Assembly (NCBI RefSeq): GCF_014284125.1
Contig: NZ_JACOFX010000001.1
Location: forward strand, 868,001 to 932,000
DNA: 64,000 bases
Source: Undibacterium umbellatum
GTDB lineage: Bacteria; Pseudomonadota; Gammaproteobacteria; Burkholderiales; Burkholderiaceae_D
Direction: 5' to 3'
Part shown: piece after piece, positions 34,090-43,329 of the stretch
Layout of the letters: every line of letters starts with the position of its first letter
Position numbering within the stretch: position 1 is the stretch's first letter
Notes under the pieces: model-generated
Told to the model about the DNA's origin: nothing
The model's input: only the letters and a program-made list of their open reading frames with translations
The model's database searches: none
Translations under genes and position numbers: made by a program

Positions 34090-34875
34090 CTAATTCAGCT
34101 TGCAACCAAAATGAGCGGTGCGTTTATCCAGGAAGGCTGATACCCCTTCAGCAAAGTCCGGTGTCATCGTGACCGTTGCAAAAGCCTCGATCTCGTCATT
34201 GACCTGCTGTTCAAGCGAAGTCGCGTCTGACTGATAGATCAAGCGTTTTATTCTGGCATAAGTTTCTTGAGGACCACGCAGTAGCTTCAGCGCCAGCTTC
34301 TCAGTCACATCTTTTAATTGCTCTGGAGGTACGACAAGATTAATGAGACCAAAGGCCAGGGCTTCATCGGCATCGAAATTCTCTGAAAACAATAGCCATT
34401 CCAGCGCCTTGCGGTTACCGACCAGGCGCGGCAAGAACCAGGTATTGCCGACATCAGGGCTTGCACCTATCTTGGCGTAGGCCATATTGAAACGCGTGCC
34501 CTTGGCAGCCACGACCAGATCAGCCGCATTCATAGTGCCCATGCTGCCACCGGCAACCGCTCCGTGTACAGAGGCAATGACAATCGCAGGCAATTTATGC
34601 AGGCGCAATATCGCCTGATTCAGTTCAGCACCAATTTCACGTATGGCTTCAGGAGATGCCGGGTCGCCAGGCTTGAAGCTGGCAATGTCGCCGCCAGCGC
34701 CAAATACCTTGCCCTCGGCACGAACAATCACGACGCGTATGCTGTGGTCTTCTGCAAGCAACTGTGTCAACTCGTTCAGGGAACGTATCTCGGCTGCCCC
34801 CATCACGTTCATGCAACTCGGATTATCAAAGATGATGGTGGCCAGTCCATTGGCTTTTTCAAGACGTATGCTCAT
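34090..34875 (-). CDS. Enoyl-CoA hydratase/isomerase family protein
   Basis: A 261-residue crotonase-fold protein that hydrates or isomerises acyl-CoA double bonds. The start at MSIRLEKANGLATI follows AAGGGA; the upstream extension is unlike the family. The oxyanion-hole segments are GKVFGAGGDIASF and VHGAVAGGSMGTM. The first catalytic Glu position is replaced by Met or nearby residues (GGSMGTMNAADLVV), whereas the second acidic region SPDVGNTWFLPRLVG has Asp rather than Glu. This may mean an isomerase or specialised hydratase rather than a classical short-chain enoyl-CoA hydratase. It is flanked by the thioesterase and FadB-like genes. Confidence 0.85.
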   Translation of the reverse strand: MSIRLEKANGLATIIFDNPSCMNVMGAAEIRSLNELTQLLAEDHSIRVVIVRAEGKVFGAGGDIASFKPGDPASPEAIREIGAELNQAILRLHKLPAIVIASVHGAVAGGSMGTMNAADLVVAAKGTRFNMAYAKIGASPDVGNTWFLPRLVGNRKALEWLLFSENFDADEALAFGLINLVVPPEQLKDVTEKLALKLLRGPQETYARIKRLIYQSDATSLEQQVNDEIEAFATVTMTPDFAEGVSAFLDKRTAHFGCKLN

Positions 34876-34900
34876 GTCAGTCTCCCTTGTTTTGGCTTGG

Positions 34901-35060
34901 AACCTGTTTGCGATCTGTAGCAAGCGTGCGTCAGCGGGGTCAGGGTAACAAAAACGCAGCGCAAAAAGCGGAATGTACTCCAGTACATGAGCATTTTGAA
35001 CAGCACATGCGCCCCGCGTGGACTCCGATTGCGCACGCGCAGTAAGATCGCAAACAGGTT
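34901..35060. repeat. Long-inverted-repeat element, copy 2
   Basis: A 160-base unit bounded by AACCTGTTTGCGATCT and its exact complement AGATCGCAAACAGGTT (16 of 16). It contains a small hairpin ATGTACT-CC-AGTACAT (34973-34988) and a GCGCACGCGCAGTAAGATCG right shoulder shared with copy 1. It is non-coding and sits between the hydratase and thioesterase genes, which run the same way. Repeat-with-hairpin structure and a second copy 7 kb away suggest a dispersed REP- or MITE-like family. Confidence 0.65.
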
Positions 35061-35100
35061 CTTACATCTACTATCCTAGTACAAGTAGGCAAAAAGGCAA

Positions 35101-35580
35101 TCAAGCACGTCCATGTAACATGAATGCGGCTGCACCTGTCGCAATTCTGTCACCTTTTTCATTACGCAAATCCATCAGGACATTGGCGACGCGCTTGCCC
35201 AGACGGGTGACTTCAGCGGTAGCGACAAAGTGCTTGCCACGCCCTGGCTGCAGATAGTCGATGCGTAAATCTATGGTACTCATCTTGCCAAATTCCTTGA
35301 GCTGCGAGATCACATCATCTTGCGGGCTTTGCTGTGCCATTTTGAGCAAGATGGCAAAACCCGCCACGCTGTCCAATACAGAGGCAATCACACCGCCATG
35401 CAGCATGCCTTGGGCAAAATTGCCTAATAACTCGTCCCGCATGCCTATGCTGAGGCGCGGTGCATCCGGGTCAAAACTGTCCAGCTTCATGCCGAGCAAA
35501 TGGCAAAACGGGATTTTTTCCTCTATCACCATTTTGAGCATGCCTTGAAATTCGGGGTTGTTTATGATGTTTTGTGTCAT
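35101..35580 (-). CDS. Hotdog-fold acyl-CoA thioesterase (YigI/PaaI-like)
   Basis: A 159-residue single hotdog domain. The catalytic segment is GMLHGGVIASVLDSVAGFAI, with the HGG of the PaaI/YigI class and an Asp on the long helix, followed by TIDLRIDYLQPGRGKHFVAT and VANVLMDLRNEKG. Such enzymes hydrolyse acyl-CoAs to free acid and CoA. Its position between an enoyl-CoA hydratase and the divergent thiolase-FadB pair suggests it relieves acyl-CoA build-up during fatty-acid degradation. It is likely YigI-like by length and sequence, but I give no symbol. Confidence 0.87.
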   Translation of the reverse strand: MTQNIINNPEFQGMLKMVIEEKIPFCHLLGMKLDSFDPDAPRLSIGMRDELLGNFAQGMLHGGVIASVLDSVAGFAILLKMAQQSPQDDVISQLKEFGKMSTIDLRIDYLQPGRGKHFVATAEVTRLGKRVANVLMDLRNEKGDRIATGAAAFMLHGRA

Positions 35581-35724
35581 TGCGTATTTTCCTTATGTCC
35601 TGTGGCAAAACCTGACTCACAGCATTTAATCAAGCATTTGCTTTATTAATTGTATCATCATACACTTGAGCACTTACAAAGCCATATATCCCTTCCAGTA
35701 CAGACCAACAGACAGGAGAATGAA

Positions 35725-36927
35725 ATGACCGAAGCCTATCTTTTTGATGCACCACGCACACCGCGCGGCAAGGGCAAGAAAGATGGTTCACTGCATAGCG
35801 TCAAACCTATCTCCCTGCTGTCTGGCCTGATGCAGGATATGCAAGAACGTCTGTCGCTTGATACTGCACTGATCGATGATGTCGTGCTTGGCTGTGTCAC
35901 CCCCATTGGTGACCAGGGCGCAGACATTGCCAAGACGGCGGCGCTGGCTGCAGGCTGGGACTGGCAAGTGGCAGGCGTGCAACTGAACCGCTTTTGCGCA
36001 TCCGGCCTGGAAGCAGTCAACCTGGCAGCTCAAAAAGTACGTTCAGGCTGGGAAGACCTGGTGGTCGCTGGCGGTGTCGAATCCATGTCACGCGTGACCA
36101 TGGGATCAGATGGTGGCGCCTGGGCAGCCGACCCGCAAACCAGCATGCAAACTGACTTTTTGCCGCAAGGCATAGGGGCAGACCTGATCGCCACGCTGGA
36201 AGGATTCAGCCGTGAAGATGTTGATGCCTTTGCCCTGCGTTCGCAAGAAAAAGCCACTGCAGCGCGCGCGGCTGGCCGCTTCAAATCCCTGCGTCCGGTG
36301 CGGGACATGAATGGCCTTGTGATACTGGCTGAAGACGAATTCATCAAGCCACAATCCAGCATGGCCGCGCTGGCCTCGCTCAAGGCTTCATTTGAAATGC
36401 CGGGCAAGATGGGATTTGATAGCGTTGCCATACGCAAGTATCCGCACATTGAACGCATCAACCATGTGCATACAGCCGGCAATTCTTCCGGCATCGTTGA
36501 TGGTGCCGCTCTTGCCCTGATAGGCACCGAAGCCATGGGCAAACGCCTGGGCCTGAACCCGCGTGCCCGCATTGTCGCTACAGCAGTGACGGGCACTGAC
36601 CCGACCATCATGCTGACTGGCCCCGGCCCTGCCACGTTGAAAGCCTTGAGCACAGCCGGTCTGCGTATAGAAGATATCGATCTGTTTGAAGTCAATGAAG
36701 CCTTTTCAGCGGTCGTTATGAAATTCATGAAAGACCTCAAGGTGCCGGAAGAAAAAGTGAATGTGAATGGTGGCTCAATTGCGCTGGGCCACCCACTGGG
36801 GGCAACTGGCTGCATGTTACTGGGCAATCTGATAGACGAACTGGAAGCGCGTCAGTTAAAACGTGGCCTCATTACCCTGTGTGTGGGTGGCGGCATGGGC
36901 ATCGCCACCATCATAGAGCGCGTTTAA
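35725..36927 (+). CDS. Acetyl-CoA acyltransferase (thiolase)
   Basis: A 400-residue thiolase that cleaves 3-ketoacyl-CoA, or condenses acetyl-CoA, through an acyl-Cys. The nucleophile is Cys91 in [12 protein letters not shown]. The His region is [18 protein letters not shown], and the second Cys lies in [10 protein letters not shown]. The start at [15 protein letters not shown] follows CAGGAG. It is 27 bases upstream of the FadB-like gene, so it should form the beta subunit of a fatty-acid oxidation complex or work with it. Sequence alone does not separate FadA/FadI from an acetoacetyl-CoA thiolase; the operon favours beta-oxidation. Confidence 0.93.
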   Translation: MTEAYLFDAPRTPRGKGKKDGSLHSVKPISLLSGLMQDMQERLSLDTALIDDVVLGCVTPIGDQGADIAKTAALAAGWDWQVAGVQLNRFCASGLEAVNLAAQKVRSGWEDLVVAGGVESMSRVTMGSDGGAWAADPQTSMQTDFLPQGIGADLIATLEGFSREDVDAFALRSQEKATAARAAGRFKSLRPVRDMNGLVILAEDEFIKPQSSMAALASLKASFEMPGKMGFDSVAIRKYPHIERINHVHTAGNSSGIVDGAALALIGTEAMGKRLGLNPRARIVATAVTGTDPTIMLTGPGPATLKALSTAGLRIEDIDLFEVNEAFSAVVMKFMKDLKVPEEKVNVNGGSIALGHPLGATGCMLLGNLIDELEARQLKRGLITLCVGGGMGIATIIERV

Positions 36928-36954
36928 ACCAGAAATATAAGCGAAAAAAACATC

Positions 36955-39087
36955 ATGATCAATTACAGCAAAGACGAACACAACATAGTCACTCTCAGCA
37001 TAGATATGCCGGGTTTGTCAGTGAATATCATGAACGCAGCATTTCGTGATGCACTGGCATCTGCCGTCGCCAGACTGGAAGAAGAAAAAGAACAACTCAG
37101 CGGCGTCATCCTGACTTCAGGCAAGGACAGTTTTTTTTCTGGTGGCGACTTGCGCGAACTCATCAGCATACAAGATGCAAAGTCCTGTCTGGACATGGTA
37201 GAGAAAAACAAGGCTGTGTTGCGTCGTCTGGAAAAACTCAGCAAGCCCGTGGTGGTCGCCATCAATGGCAGCGCCCTTGGCGGTGGACTGGAGTTGGCGC
37301 TGGCCTGCCATTACCGCATTGCACTGGATAATCCCAAAGCAAAAATCGGTTTCCCCGAAGTGACGCTGGGATTATTACCCGGTGCGGGTGGCGTGGTACG
37401 CAGTGTACGTCTGCTGGGATTGCAGGAAGTCATGCCTTATCTGCTTGAAGGCAAGCAGGTTTCTCCGGCAGCCGCTGTAAAGGCTGGTCTGGTACATGCC
37501 CTCGCCAGCAGCCATGAAGACATGTTGCAACAGGCTACAACATGGATACTGGCTAACCCACAGGGGCAACAGCCATGGGATGATGCAGCCTATAAACTGC
37601 CCGGTGGCGCAGCCAATTCTGCCAAGCTGCTGCCCATGATCATGGTAGCACCTGCCATGTTGCGCGAAAAAACCCGTGGCAATTATCCCGCGCCAGAAGC
37701 CATATTGGCAGCGATGGTTGAAGGCGCACAAGTTGATTTTGACAATGCCCTGAAAATTGAAGGCCGTTACTTCACCCACCTGGCGACTGGGCAGGTCGCC
37801 AAGAATATGATAGGCACCCTGTTCTTCCAGATGCAGGAAATCAGCTCTGGCAAAAGCCGCCCGCAACATATCCCGAAATCCAATGTAAGCAAACTCGGTA
37901 TCATTGGTGCTGGCATGATGGGCGCAGGCATAGCCGCTGTCAGTGCGGCGCGAGGCATCACTACCATATTGAAAGAGCATACACTGGAAAAAGCTGAGCA
38001 AGGCAAAACCAATATTGCCAACAGTCTGCATAAAAAAGTCGCGCAAGGTCGCCTGCCAGCAGAAACAGCAGCACGCCAACTGGAGTTGATACTGCCAACA
38101 GCACATACCAGTGATTTTTCTGGATGCGACCTCATCATCGAAGCCGTGTTTGAAAACCGTGAACTCAAGGCCACGGTCAGCAGTGAAGCTGAAAGCATGC
38201 TGGCAGCAGATGGCATCATGGCAAGCAACACCTCTACCCTGCCGATCAACGGCCTGGCAAAGGCTATCAGCCATCCCGAACGTTTCATAGGTATACACTT
38301 CTTTTCACCTGTTGACAAAATGCAACTAGTGGAAATCATCAAGGGTAAACTAACGAGTGAGGTAACACTGGCCCGCGCATATGACTACGTCCTGCAGATA
38401 GGAAAGACGCCCATTGTCGTCAATGACTCACGCGGTTTTTTCACCAGCAGAGTGTTTGCCAGTTTTGTCAACGAGGGTTTGAGCATGCTGGCAGAGGGTT
38501 TGCCAGCAGCACTCATAGAAAACGCAGCACTCTCAGTCGGCATGCCGGTTGGTCCACTGGCAGTGCAGGACGAAGTATCGCTGAGCCTGTCGCGCCATGT
38601 CGCAGCGCAAACCAAAGCCGATCTGGAAGCGGAAGGCAAGAGCTGGCAAGCCCCGGCGTCTGCAGCCATTATCAATGCCATGCTTGATGAGCATCAGCGT
38701 GCAGGTAAAGCTGCTGGTGCAGGGTTTTATGAATACCCGAAAGATGGTAGCAAGAAGTATCTGTGGCCAGAGTTGAGTAAATTGTTTGGCAAACCCGGAG
38801 TCAGCCTGCCCTATACCGATTTGCAAGACAGATTCCTCTATATTCAATCCATAGAGACTCTGCGTTGCATGGCTGAAGGCGTACTCGAATCCAGCCGCGA
38901 TGCCAATATAGGTTCTATTTTTGGCATAGGCTTCCCAGCCTGGACTGGCGGTGCAGTGCAATTTATTAATCATGTAGGCGCAGAACGGTTTGCCGTGCGT
39001 GCAGCAGGATTACAAGCGCAATTTGGGGAGCGTTTCGCCTTGCCAGAAAATTACCTGGCACTTACCCAGCCCCGTGCGAATGATTGA
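36955..39087 (+). CDS. FadB/FadJ-like fatty-acid oxidation multifunctional enzyme
   Basis: A 710-residue fusion. Residues 1-200 are an enoyl-CoA hydratase domain with oxyanion loops KDSFFSGGDLREL and NGSALGGGLELALACHYR and catalytic Glu in GFPEVTLGLLPGAGG. The NAD-binding domain (about 308-485) starts KLGIIGAGMMGAGIAAVSAA and includes the His/Glu segment ERFIGIHFFSPVDKMQLVEI. The C-terminal 3-hydroxyacyl-CoA dehydrogenase domains (490-705) include SRGFFTSRVFASF and GAGFYEYPKDG. It performs hydration and dehydrogenation steps of beta-oxidation. Downstream of the thiolase gene by 27 bases, it is transcribed with it. Confidence 0.95.
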   Translation: MINYSKDEHNIVTLSIDMPGLSVNIMNAAFRDALASAVARLEEEKEQLSGVILTSGKDSFFSGGDLRELISIQDAKSCLDMVEKNKAVLRRLEKLSKPVVVAINGSALGGGLELALACHYRIALDNPKAKIGFPEVTLGLLPGAGGVVRSVRLLGLQEVMPYLLEGKQVSPAAAVKAGLVHALASSHEDMLQQATTWILANPQGQQPWDDAAYKLPGGAANSAKLLPMIMVAPAMLREKTRGNYPAPEAILAAMVEGAQVDFDNALKIEGRYFTHLATGQVAKNMIGTLFFQMQEISSGKSRPQHIPKSNVSKLGIIGAGMMGAGIAAVSAARGITTILKEHTLEKAEQGKTNIANSLHKKVAQGRLPAETAARQLELILPTAHTSDFSGCDLIIEAVFENRELKATVSSEAESMLAADGIMASNTSTLPINGLAKAISHPERFIGIHFFSPVDKMQLVEIIKGKLTSEVTLARAYDYVLQIGKTPIVVNDSRGFFTSRVFASFVNEGLSMLAEGLPAALIENAALSVGMPVGPLAVQDEVSLSLSRHVAAQTKADLEAEGKSWQAPASAAIINAMLDEHQRAGKAAGAGFYEYPKDGSKKYLWPELSKLFGKPGVSLPYTDLQDRFLYIQSIETLRCMAEGVLESSRDANIGSIFGIGFPAWTGGAVQFINHVGAERFAVRAAGLQAQFGERFALPENYLALTQPRAND

Positions 39088-39238
39088 GTTAGCACAAACA
39101 AGTTGAATCTAATGGTAGCCTGCAATTGATTTGCAATTGACTCCAGTATGCCTGCGCGTGTTCAATAGTGTTTGAGTTCTTTGGACTTGCCTGACGACAG
39201 GGTAAGTTGAAAACACTACCCCTGACTGGAGGTGTATT

Positions 39239-40636
39239 TTGATCAAACTGCATTTCTTGGGTGCCGCTGGCACAGTAACCGGATCACGTTATCTGCTGAT
39301 TTCTGATCAAAGCAGAATTATGGTGGATTGTGGTCTGTTTCAGGGCTACAAACAATTGCGTTTGCGCAATTGGGAAGAGCCGCCCTTTGATCCATCAAAA
39401 GTCGATGCCATTTTGTTGACCCATGCCCATCTTGACCATTCTGGCTACCTGCCACTGATGGTAAAACTCGGGTTCAAGGGCAAGATTTACTGCAGCAAAG
39501 CCACTTTCGCGCTATGTAAATTATTGCTGCGCGATTCTGCGCATCTTTTTGAAGAAGAAGCGGCCTACCTTAATCGACACCATCTGTCCAAGCATCAGCA
39601 AGCCCTGCCTTTGTATGACAGCAAAGATGTCGAGAAGGCACTCAAGCACTTTCATTACGTAGATGAACACACCAGCATTACGATTGCCGATGATGTGCAG
39701 GCAAAGTGGATACCAAATGGGCATATCCTTGGGTCTTGCAGTATCTCTTTGAAAATGGAGCAGACCAGCCTGTTATTTTCTGGCGATGTAGGGCGGCCGC
39801 GTGACTACATCATGAAGGCACCGGAATTCCCGGAAAAAACTGACTACCTGATCGTTGAATCAACTTACGGTGATCGACTACATAGCACGAACATTCCAGA
39901 AAATGATTTGCGTGATGTCATCAACAGTACTGTGCAACACGGTGGCTCAGTACTGATACCCTCCTTTGCTGTTGGGCGCGCGCAAACCTTGCTGTATTTG
40001 TTGTATCAGTTGCGCAAGAATAAGCAGATACATGATTTCCCCATTTATATGGACAGTCCCATGTCTGAAAGTGCGACGGGTATCTATAGTCACTATGCCG
40101 ATTCTTTGAAACTCTCTGCTGAGGATGTCGCAGGTATGGTGGCCATGACCACCTATGTCAAAACGCCAGAAGAATCGCAGCGCCTCAATAATGAACGCTG
40201 GCCCAAGGTCATCATCTCCGCCAGCGGCATGGCAACAGGTGGCCGGGTGCTACATCACATGAAATACATGGCATCTGACGACAGAAATACCATCGTCTTT
40301 TGTGGTCATCAGGCTGGTGGAACTCGCGGCGAATCGATGGTTAATGGCGCAAACACGGTACGCATACATGGCCAGGATGTCAGGATACGCGCCAAAGTTG
40401 TACAAATTGATGGCTTGTCGGCCCATGCAGACTACCTAGAATTATTGGGGTGGCTCAAACATCTGAAGCAAGCACCACTGCGCACTTTTATCACACATGG
40501 TGAGCCTGCGGCGGCTGACCATCTGCGCCAGAAAATAGAGCGTGAATTGGGCTGGCGCTGTGAAGTTCCTGAACATTTATCCTGTTACAAGATCGAAGCT
40601 AAAACTCTGACTTCCCTGCATCCCCAAATACTGTGA
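39239..40636 (+). CDS. MBL-fold beta-CASP ribonuclease/hydrolase
   Basis: A 465-residue metallo-beta-lactamase-fold protein with beta-CASP and C-terminal RMMBL (Zn-dependent RNA specificity) segments, like YSH1/CPSF73-type and bacterial MBL exonucleases. Metal ligands: LTHAHLDHSG (about 58-67), a His in PNGHILGSCSI, and the Asp of LLFSGDVGR. The beta-CASP motif ISASGMATGGRVLHHM and the final DGLSAHADYLELL are present. The start is TTG at 39239 behind a strong GGAGG site, since no ATG is in frame. It is probably RNA-processing; the substrate is unknown. It is 151 bases after the beta-oxidation operon and independent of it. Confidence 0.88.
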   Translation: MIKLHFLGAAGTVTGSRYLLISDQSRIMVDCGLFQGYKQLRLRNWEEPPFDPSKVDAILLTHAHLDHSGYLPLMVKLGFKGKIYCSKATFALCKLLLRDSAHLFEEEAAYLNRHHLSKHQQALPLYDSKDVEKALKHFHYVDEHTSITIADDVQAKWIPNGHILGSCSISLKMEQTSLLFSGDVGRPRDYIMKAPEFPEKTDYLIVESTYGDRLHSTNIPENDLRDVINSTVQHGGSVLIPSFAVGRAQTLLYLLYQLRKNKQIHDFPIYMDSPMSESATGIYSHYADSLKLSAEDVAGMVAMTTYVKTPEESQRLNNERWPKVIISASGMATGGRVLHHMKYMASDDRNTIVFCGHQAGGTRGESMVNGANTVRIHGQDVRIRAKVVQIDGLSAHADYLELLGWLKHLKQAPLRTFITHGEPAAADHLRQKIERELGWRCEVPEHLSCYKIEAKTLTSLHPQIL

Positions 40637-40672
40637 TAATCGCTGCTCGTATAAACGAACATCGGTGAACCT

Positions 40673-41110
40673 ATGCAGGCACTCGCAGTGACGAAGAAAA
40701 AGTATCGTGTATCGCAATTGGTTGGTGGTGTTTTTTTGATGGCAAGCTGCCTGAGCGCAGCCAGCCATGCAAAACCCGTGTTGCGCTGTTATGTCAGCTA
40801 TGCTGGCAGCATGCAAACGATAGAAAGTCAGATGGTGCAAGACCCCTATGATGTGAAGGCGACGGACATCGGTGAGCGCTTCACTTTCAAGGCGGTCATG
40901 GTAGGCAAGGTGCAGCAGATAGACTATGTCAAACTATACGCCTATTTCCAGACACGTCGCGGCGACATACCTGTCCATCAGGCGACCTACCACCCACCGT
41001 TCAGAGTGACGTCCAAAGAAACTCGGTTAACGCCGCAAAATTCTGTCTATGCTGGCGATGTCGAGCGTGAATTGCAGTATCGTTGCACCCTGCAAGAGGT
41101 GCAACAATGA
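40673..41110 (+). CDS. Exported protein of unknown function, coupled to CapA-like gene
   Basis: A 145-residue protein with a long N-region, then a signal-like segment (GGVFLMASCLSAASHA). The mature part has paired Cys (LRCYVSY and YRCTLQE), suggesting a disulfide in the periplasm, and otherwise beta-rich sequence. I recognise no family. Its TGA overlaps the ATG of the CapA-like gene (ATGA), so translation is coupled and the two probably function together. Confidence 0.65.
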   Translation: MQALAVTKKKYRVSQLVGGVFLMASCLSAASHAKPVLRCYVSYAGSMQTIESQMVQDPYDVKATDIGERFTFKAVMVGKVQQIDYVKLYAYFQTRRGDIPVHQATYHPPFRVTSKETRLTPQNSVYAGDVERELQYRCTLQEVQQ

Positions 41111-42105
41111 AAACCTTCAAACAAACTCTGGGTCATTTGTTGACCACCTGTGCCTTGTCAGTAATGGCTACGGGTACAAGCCTGGCGCAAGACAATAGCG
41201 TCAGCATACTCTTTGCCGGCGATGTGGTGTTGGATGGCAAGCCAGGAAAAATGATCGCTGAGGGTAAAGATCCGTTTTTTGCCTTCGCCAAATTATTCAA
41301 GAACGCCGACATCCGCGTCGTCAACCTGGAATGCGTCGTCGCCACGACGGGTGACGCTGCCGACAAGAATTTTACTTTCCGCGCCCATCCTCGGACATTA
41401 GCTACTCTGAAGCAACATGTAGATGCAGTATCAATAGCGAACAATCATTCCGGTGATTTTGGACGTGCAGCTTTCCAGGAAATGCTGGGCTTACTGGATC
41501 AGCAGCACATCAAACGCTTTGGTGGTGGCAATAATCTGCGTGAAGCGCATACGCCACTGATCATTGAAAAGAAGGGTTTGCGCATCGCCCTGCTGGGCTA
41601 TAACGAATACATGCCACGCAGTTTTGAAGCAGAAGCACAGGCTGCAGGTGTCGCCTGGAGTGAAGACGAACAAGTGGTACTAGATATACGCAAGGCACGC
41701 CAGCAATACCACGCAGACCTGGTCATCCCGTATATGCACTGGGGCTGGGAGAATGACAAACTGGCCGTCGACAGACAGCGTCAGTTAGCCAAAGTCATGA
41801 TCGACGCGGGTGCCGATGCCATCATAGGCGGCCATCCCCATGTGATACAGGATGTAGAACATTACAAGGGAAAACCTATCATTTACAGCCTGGGTAATTT
41901 TGTCATGGATGAACTCGACAATGAACCGCAAACCCGTGGCTGGGTGATACGCCTGCAACTGGACAAGAAAGGCGTGAAAGCCTGGGATACCCGTTTGGCC
42001 AAGATAGATGATGATGGCGTGCCACACCCTGTGCCTGAAGCCAGCACTGCCTGCTGGAATCGCAAGGATGGGCAACTCATGCAGTGCAGTAATACGGCTG
42101 ACTAA
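41107..42105 (+). CDS. CapA-family (PGA_cap) metallophosphatase-like protein, exported
   Basis: A 333-residue protein with a signal peptide (LLTTCALSVMATGTSLA). It has the CapA/PgsA-like calcineurin-fold motifs FAGDVVLD near the mature N-terminus, VVNLECVVATTG, the SIANNHSGDFG block (usual form A-N-N-H-x-x-D), VIPYMHWGWEN and IIGGHPHVIQDVEHY ending in IYSLGNFVMD. CapA takes part in poly-gamma-glutamate export in Bacillus; no pgs/cap synthase genes are here, so an envelope phosphatase or hydrolase role is as likely. Coupled by ATGA overlap to the preceding exported protein. Confidence 0.88.
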   Translation: MKTFKQTLGHLLTTCALSVMATGTSLAQDNSVSILFAGDVVLDGKPGKMIAEGKDPFFAFAKLFKNADIRVVNLECVVATTGDAADKNFTFRAHPRTLATLKQHVDAVSIANNHSGDFGRAAFQEMLGLLDQQHIKRFGGGNNLREAHTPLIIEKKGLRIALLGYNEYMPRSFEAEAQAAGVAWSEDEQVVLDIRKARQQYHADLVIPYMHWGWENDKLAVDRQRQLAKVMIDAGADAIIGGHPHVIQDVEHYKGKPIIYSLGNFVMDELDNEPQTRGWVIRLQLDKKGVKAWDTRLAKIDDDGVPHPVPEASTACWNRKDGQLMQCSNTAD

Positions 42106-42428
42106 ATTTCCTTATTAAACACGGTCGTTGCTGCTGGCACGTCCAGCACCACATCCGAGCGGGCCTGGGCGACACAAGGCAGTATCCAGCCCTCCTGCTT
42201 TTCTTCCAGGCTCAGGCCGGGCCAGTCTATCTTGTAATTAATTTTCCCTGCCAGCATCTTGCATATGCAAGTGCGGCAGGTGCCATTGCGACATGAATTG
42301 GGGATGCGTATACCTTCCAGCAAGGCGGCCTCCAGCAAGCTGAGTTCGGCCACAGTTTCGCAGGCCCAGCCATGCGGCTGCACAGTCAGCGTCCATACTG
42401 TATTGGCTAATGCATCCTGCTTACTCAT
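42102..42428 (-). CDS. Plant-type [2Fe-2S] ferredoxin
   Basis: A 108-residue single-domain ferredoxin. The four cluster cysteines fit Cys-x4-Cys-x2-Cys and a later Cys: NSCRNGTCRTCICK (the first, second and third) and ILPCVAQ. It would shuttle electrons to an oxygenase or reductase, but none is adjacent. It ends four bases inside the last codons of the convergent CapA-like gene. The region before the cluster (HGWACETVAELSLLEAALL) is typical of the fold. Confidence 0.9.
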   Translation of the reverse strand: MSKQDALANTVWTLTVQPHGWACETVAELSLLEAALLEGIRIPNSCRNGTCRTCICKMLAGKINYKIDWPGLSLEEKQEGWILPCVAQARSDVVLDVPAATTVFNKEI

Positions 42429-42533
42429 TTTTTCTCGCTATCGTCCTTGTCTTCACGTCTGAATTTTACTAGATTGAAAGCCTGCCCTCCTGTTGACTGT
42501 CAGCAGCGGCAGAAGTCACTCCAGGAGCTAAAC

Positions 42534-42872
42534 ATGATGACAGCCAGTGCACATCTACTTTCCCAACAGCAAGATAGCTATTCAGAAAGGCGTAATGCCC
42601 GCGCACCAGATTTTATCCTGATGCAGCTTGATCCCCGCGACGTCATAGAAGGAGTAATGTTAGAAGGAGGTTTTCAATCCGAAGATGCGCCGTCGGCAGG
42701 TAATATGCGTGAGCATTGCCCCCACTGCAGCGGCGTGCAATTACAACTGATACTGCGCTATAAATTCGTCAAGCGCTCCCACCTGTTTTGCAGCAGTTGC
42801 ACACGCTGCTATGATGCCCTGTATCCAGACGGTACTTCGGCACTGGCATTGAGTGCGATGTCGCTGGTGTGA
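42534..42872 (+). CDS. Zinc-ribbon hypothetical protein
   Basis: A 112-residue protein from the ATG after a CAGGAG site. A C-terminal pair of CxxC-type motifs (EHCPHCSGVQ and LFCSSCTRCYD) forms a likely zinc ribbon. The N-terminal half is polar. No family recognised; such small ribbons often bind nucleic acid or a partner protein. It is divergent from the ferredoxin gene by about 105 bases and ends at the terminator at 42900. Confidence 0.6.
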   Translation: MMTASAHLLSQQQDSYSERRNARAPDFILMQLDPRDVIEGVMLEGGFQSEDAPSAGNMREHCPHCSGVQLQLILRYKFVKRSHLFCSSCTRCYDALYPDGTSALALSAMSLV

Positions 42873-42899
42873 GGGAAACGATATGGCAAGCCCCAGATA

Positions 42900-42932
42900 A
42901 AAACGGCATTTCCTCACAAAAGGAAATGCCGC
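42900..42932 (-). terminator. Terminator between zinc-ribbon and SCP2 genes
   Basis: An 11-bp perfect stem CGGCATTTCCT / AGGAAATGCCG with a 6-base loop. On the minus strand it is followed by a T-rich run, which suits the SCP2 gene ending 30 bases away; the plus strand also has a T-rich flank. Confidence 0.8.
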
Positions 42933-42961
42933 TCTATTTAAGTTGGCCTTTCAGACCAGAC

Positions 42962-43258
42962 TTACACCACCGTCTGCAAGCGCATGGCAACGCTCATGTC
43001 GCCTGTTACCTTAAGTTTGCCCATCATGAAACCATTCATAGGATTCAATTGACCAGTCAGCAAGGCTGCCAGGTTTTCCAGAGAAATTGTGATGGTGCAG
43101 CCAGCTTCGTTGTTTTCATTACTGACTGTATTTGGTGTCACCAGCGCATCAACAAATACCACGCCTTCATCACCGCAATCAAATTTCAGGGTGGCATTCA
43201 AACCACTATCATCACCAACTTTAGCGCGTATCGCTTCTGTGCAAGCTTGCAGATCCAT
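42962..43258 (-). CDS. SCP2 sterol-binding-domain protein
   Basis: A 98-residue single SCP2-like domain that holds hydrophobic lipids in a tunnel. The features are NATLKFDCGDEGVVFVDAL at the N-terminal sheet, the segment CTITISLENLAALLTGQ and the final NPMNGFMMGKLKVTGDMSVAM, a strongly conserved block. In bacteria these small SCP2 proteins are often near fatty-acid metabolism, but the fatty-acid genes here are 4 kb away. It is a single gene ending at a terminator. Confidence 0.9.
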   Translation of the reverse strand: MDLQACTEAIRAKVGDDSGLNATLKFDCGDEGVVFVDALVTPNTVSNENNEAGCTITISLENLAALLTGQLNPMNGFMMGKLKVTGDMSVAMRLQTVV

Positions 43259-43329
43259 GAATTACTCCAGAAAAAATATAAACGACTTGCAATGTATCAC
43301 GGCAGGCTTTCGAGGGACAATACTAGAAC

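Noticed and set aside
36030-36827. 265-codon frame opposite the thiolase
   Set aside because: Antisense shadow of a conserved enzyme, with Ser/Pro/Arg-rich composition typical of reversed coding strands.
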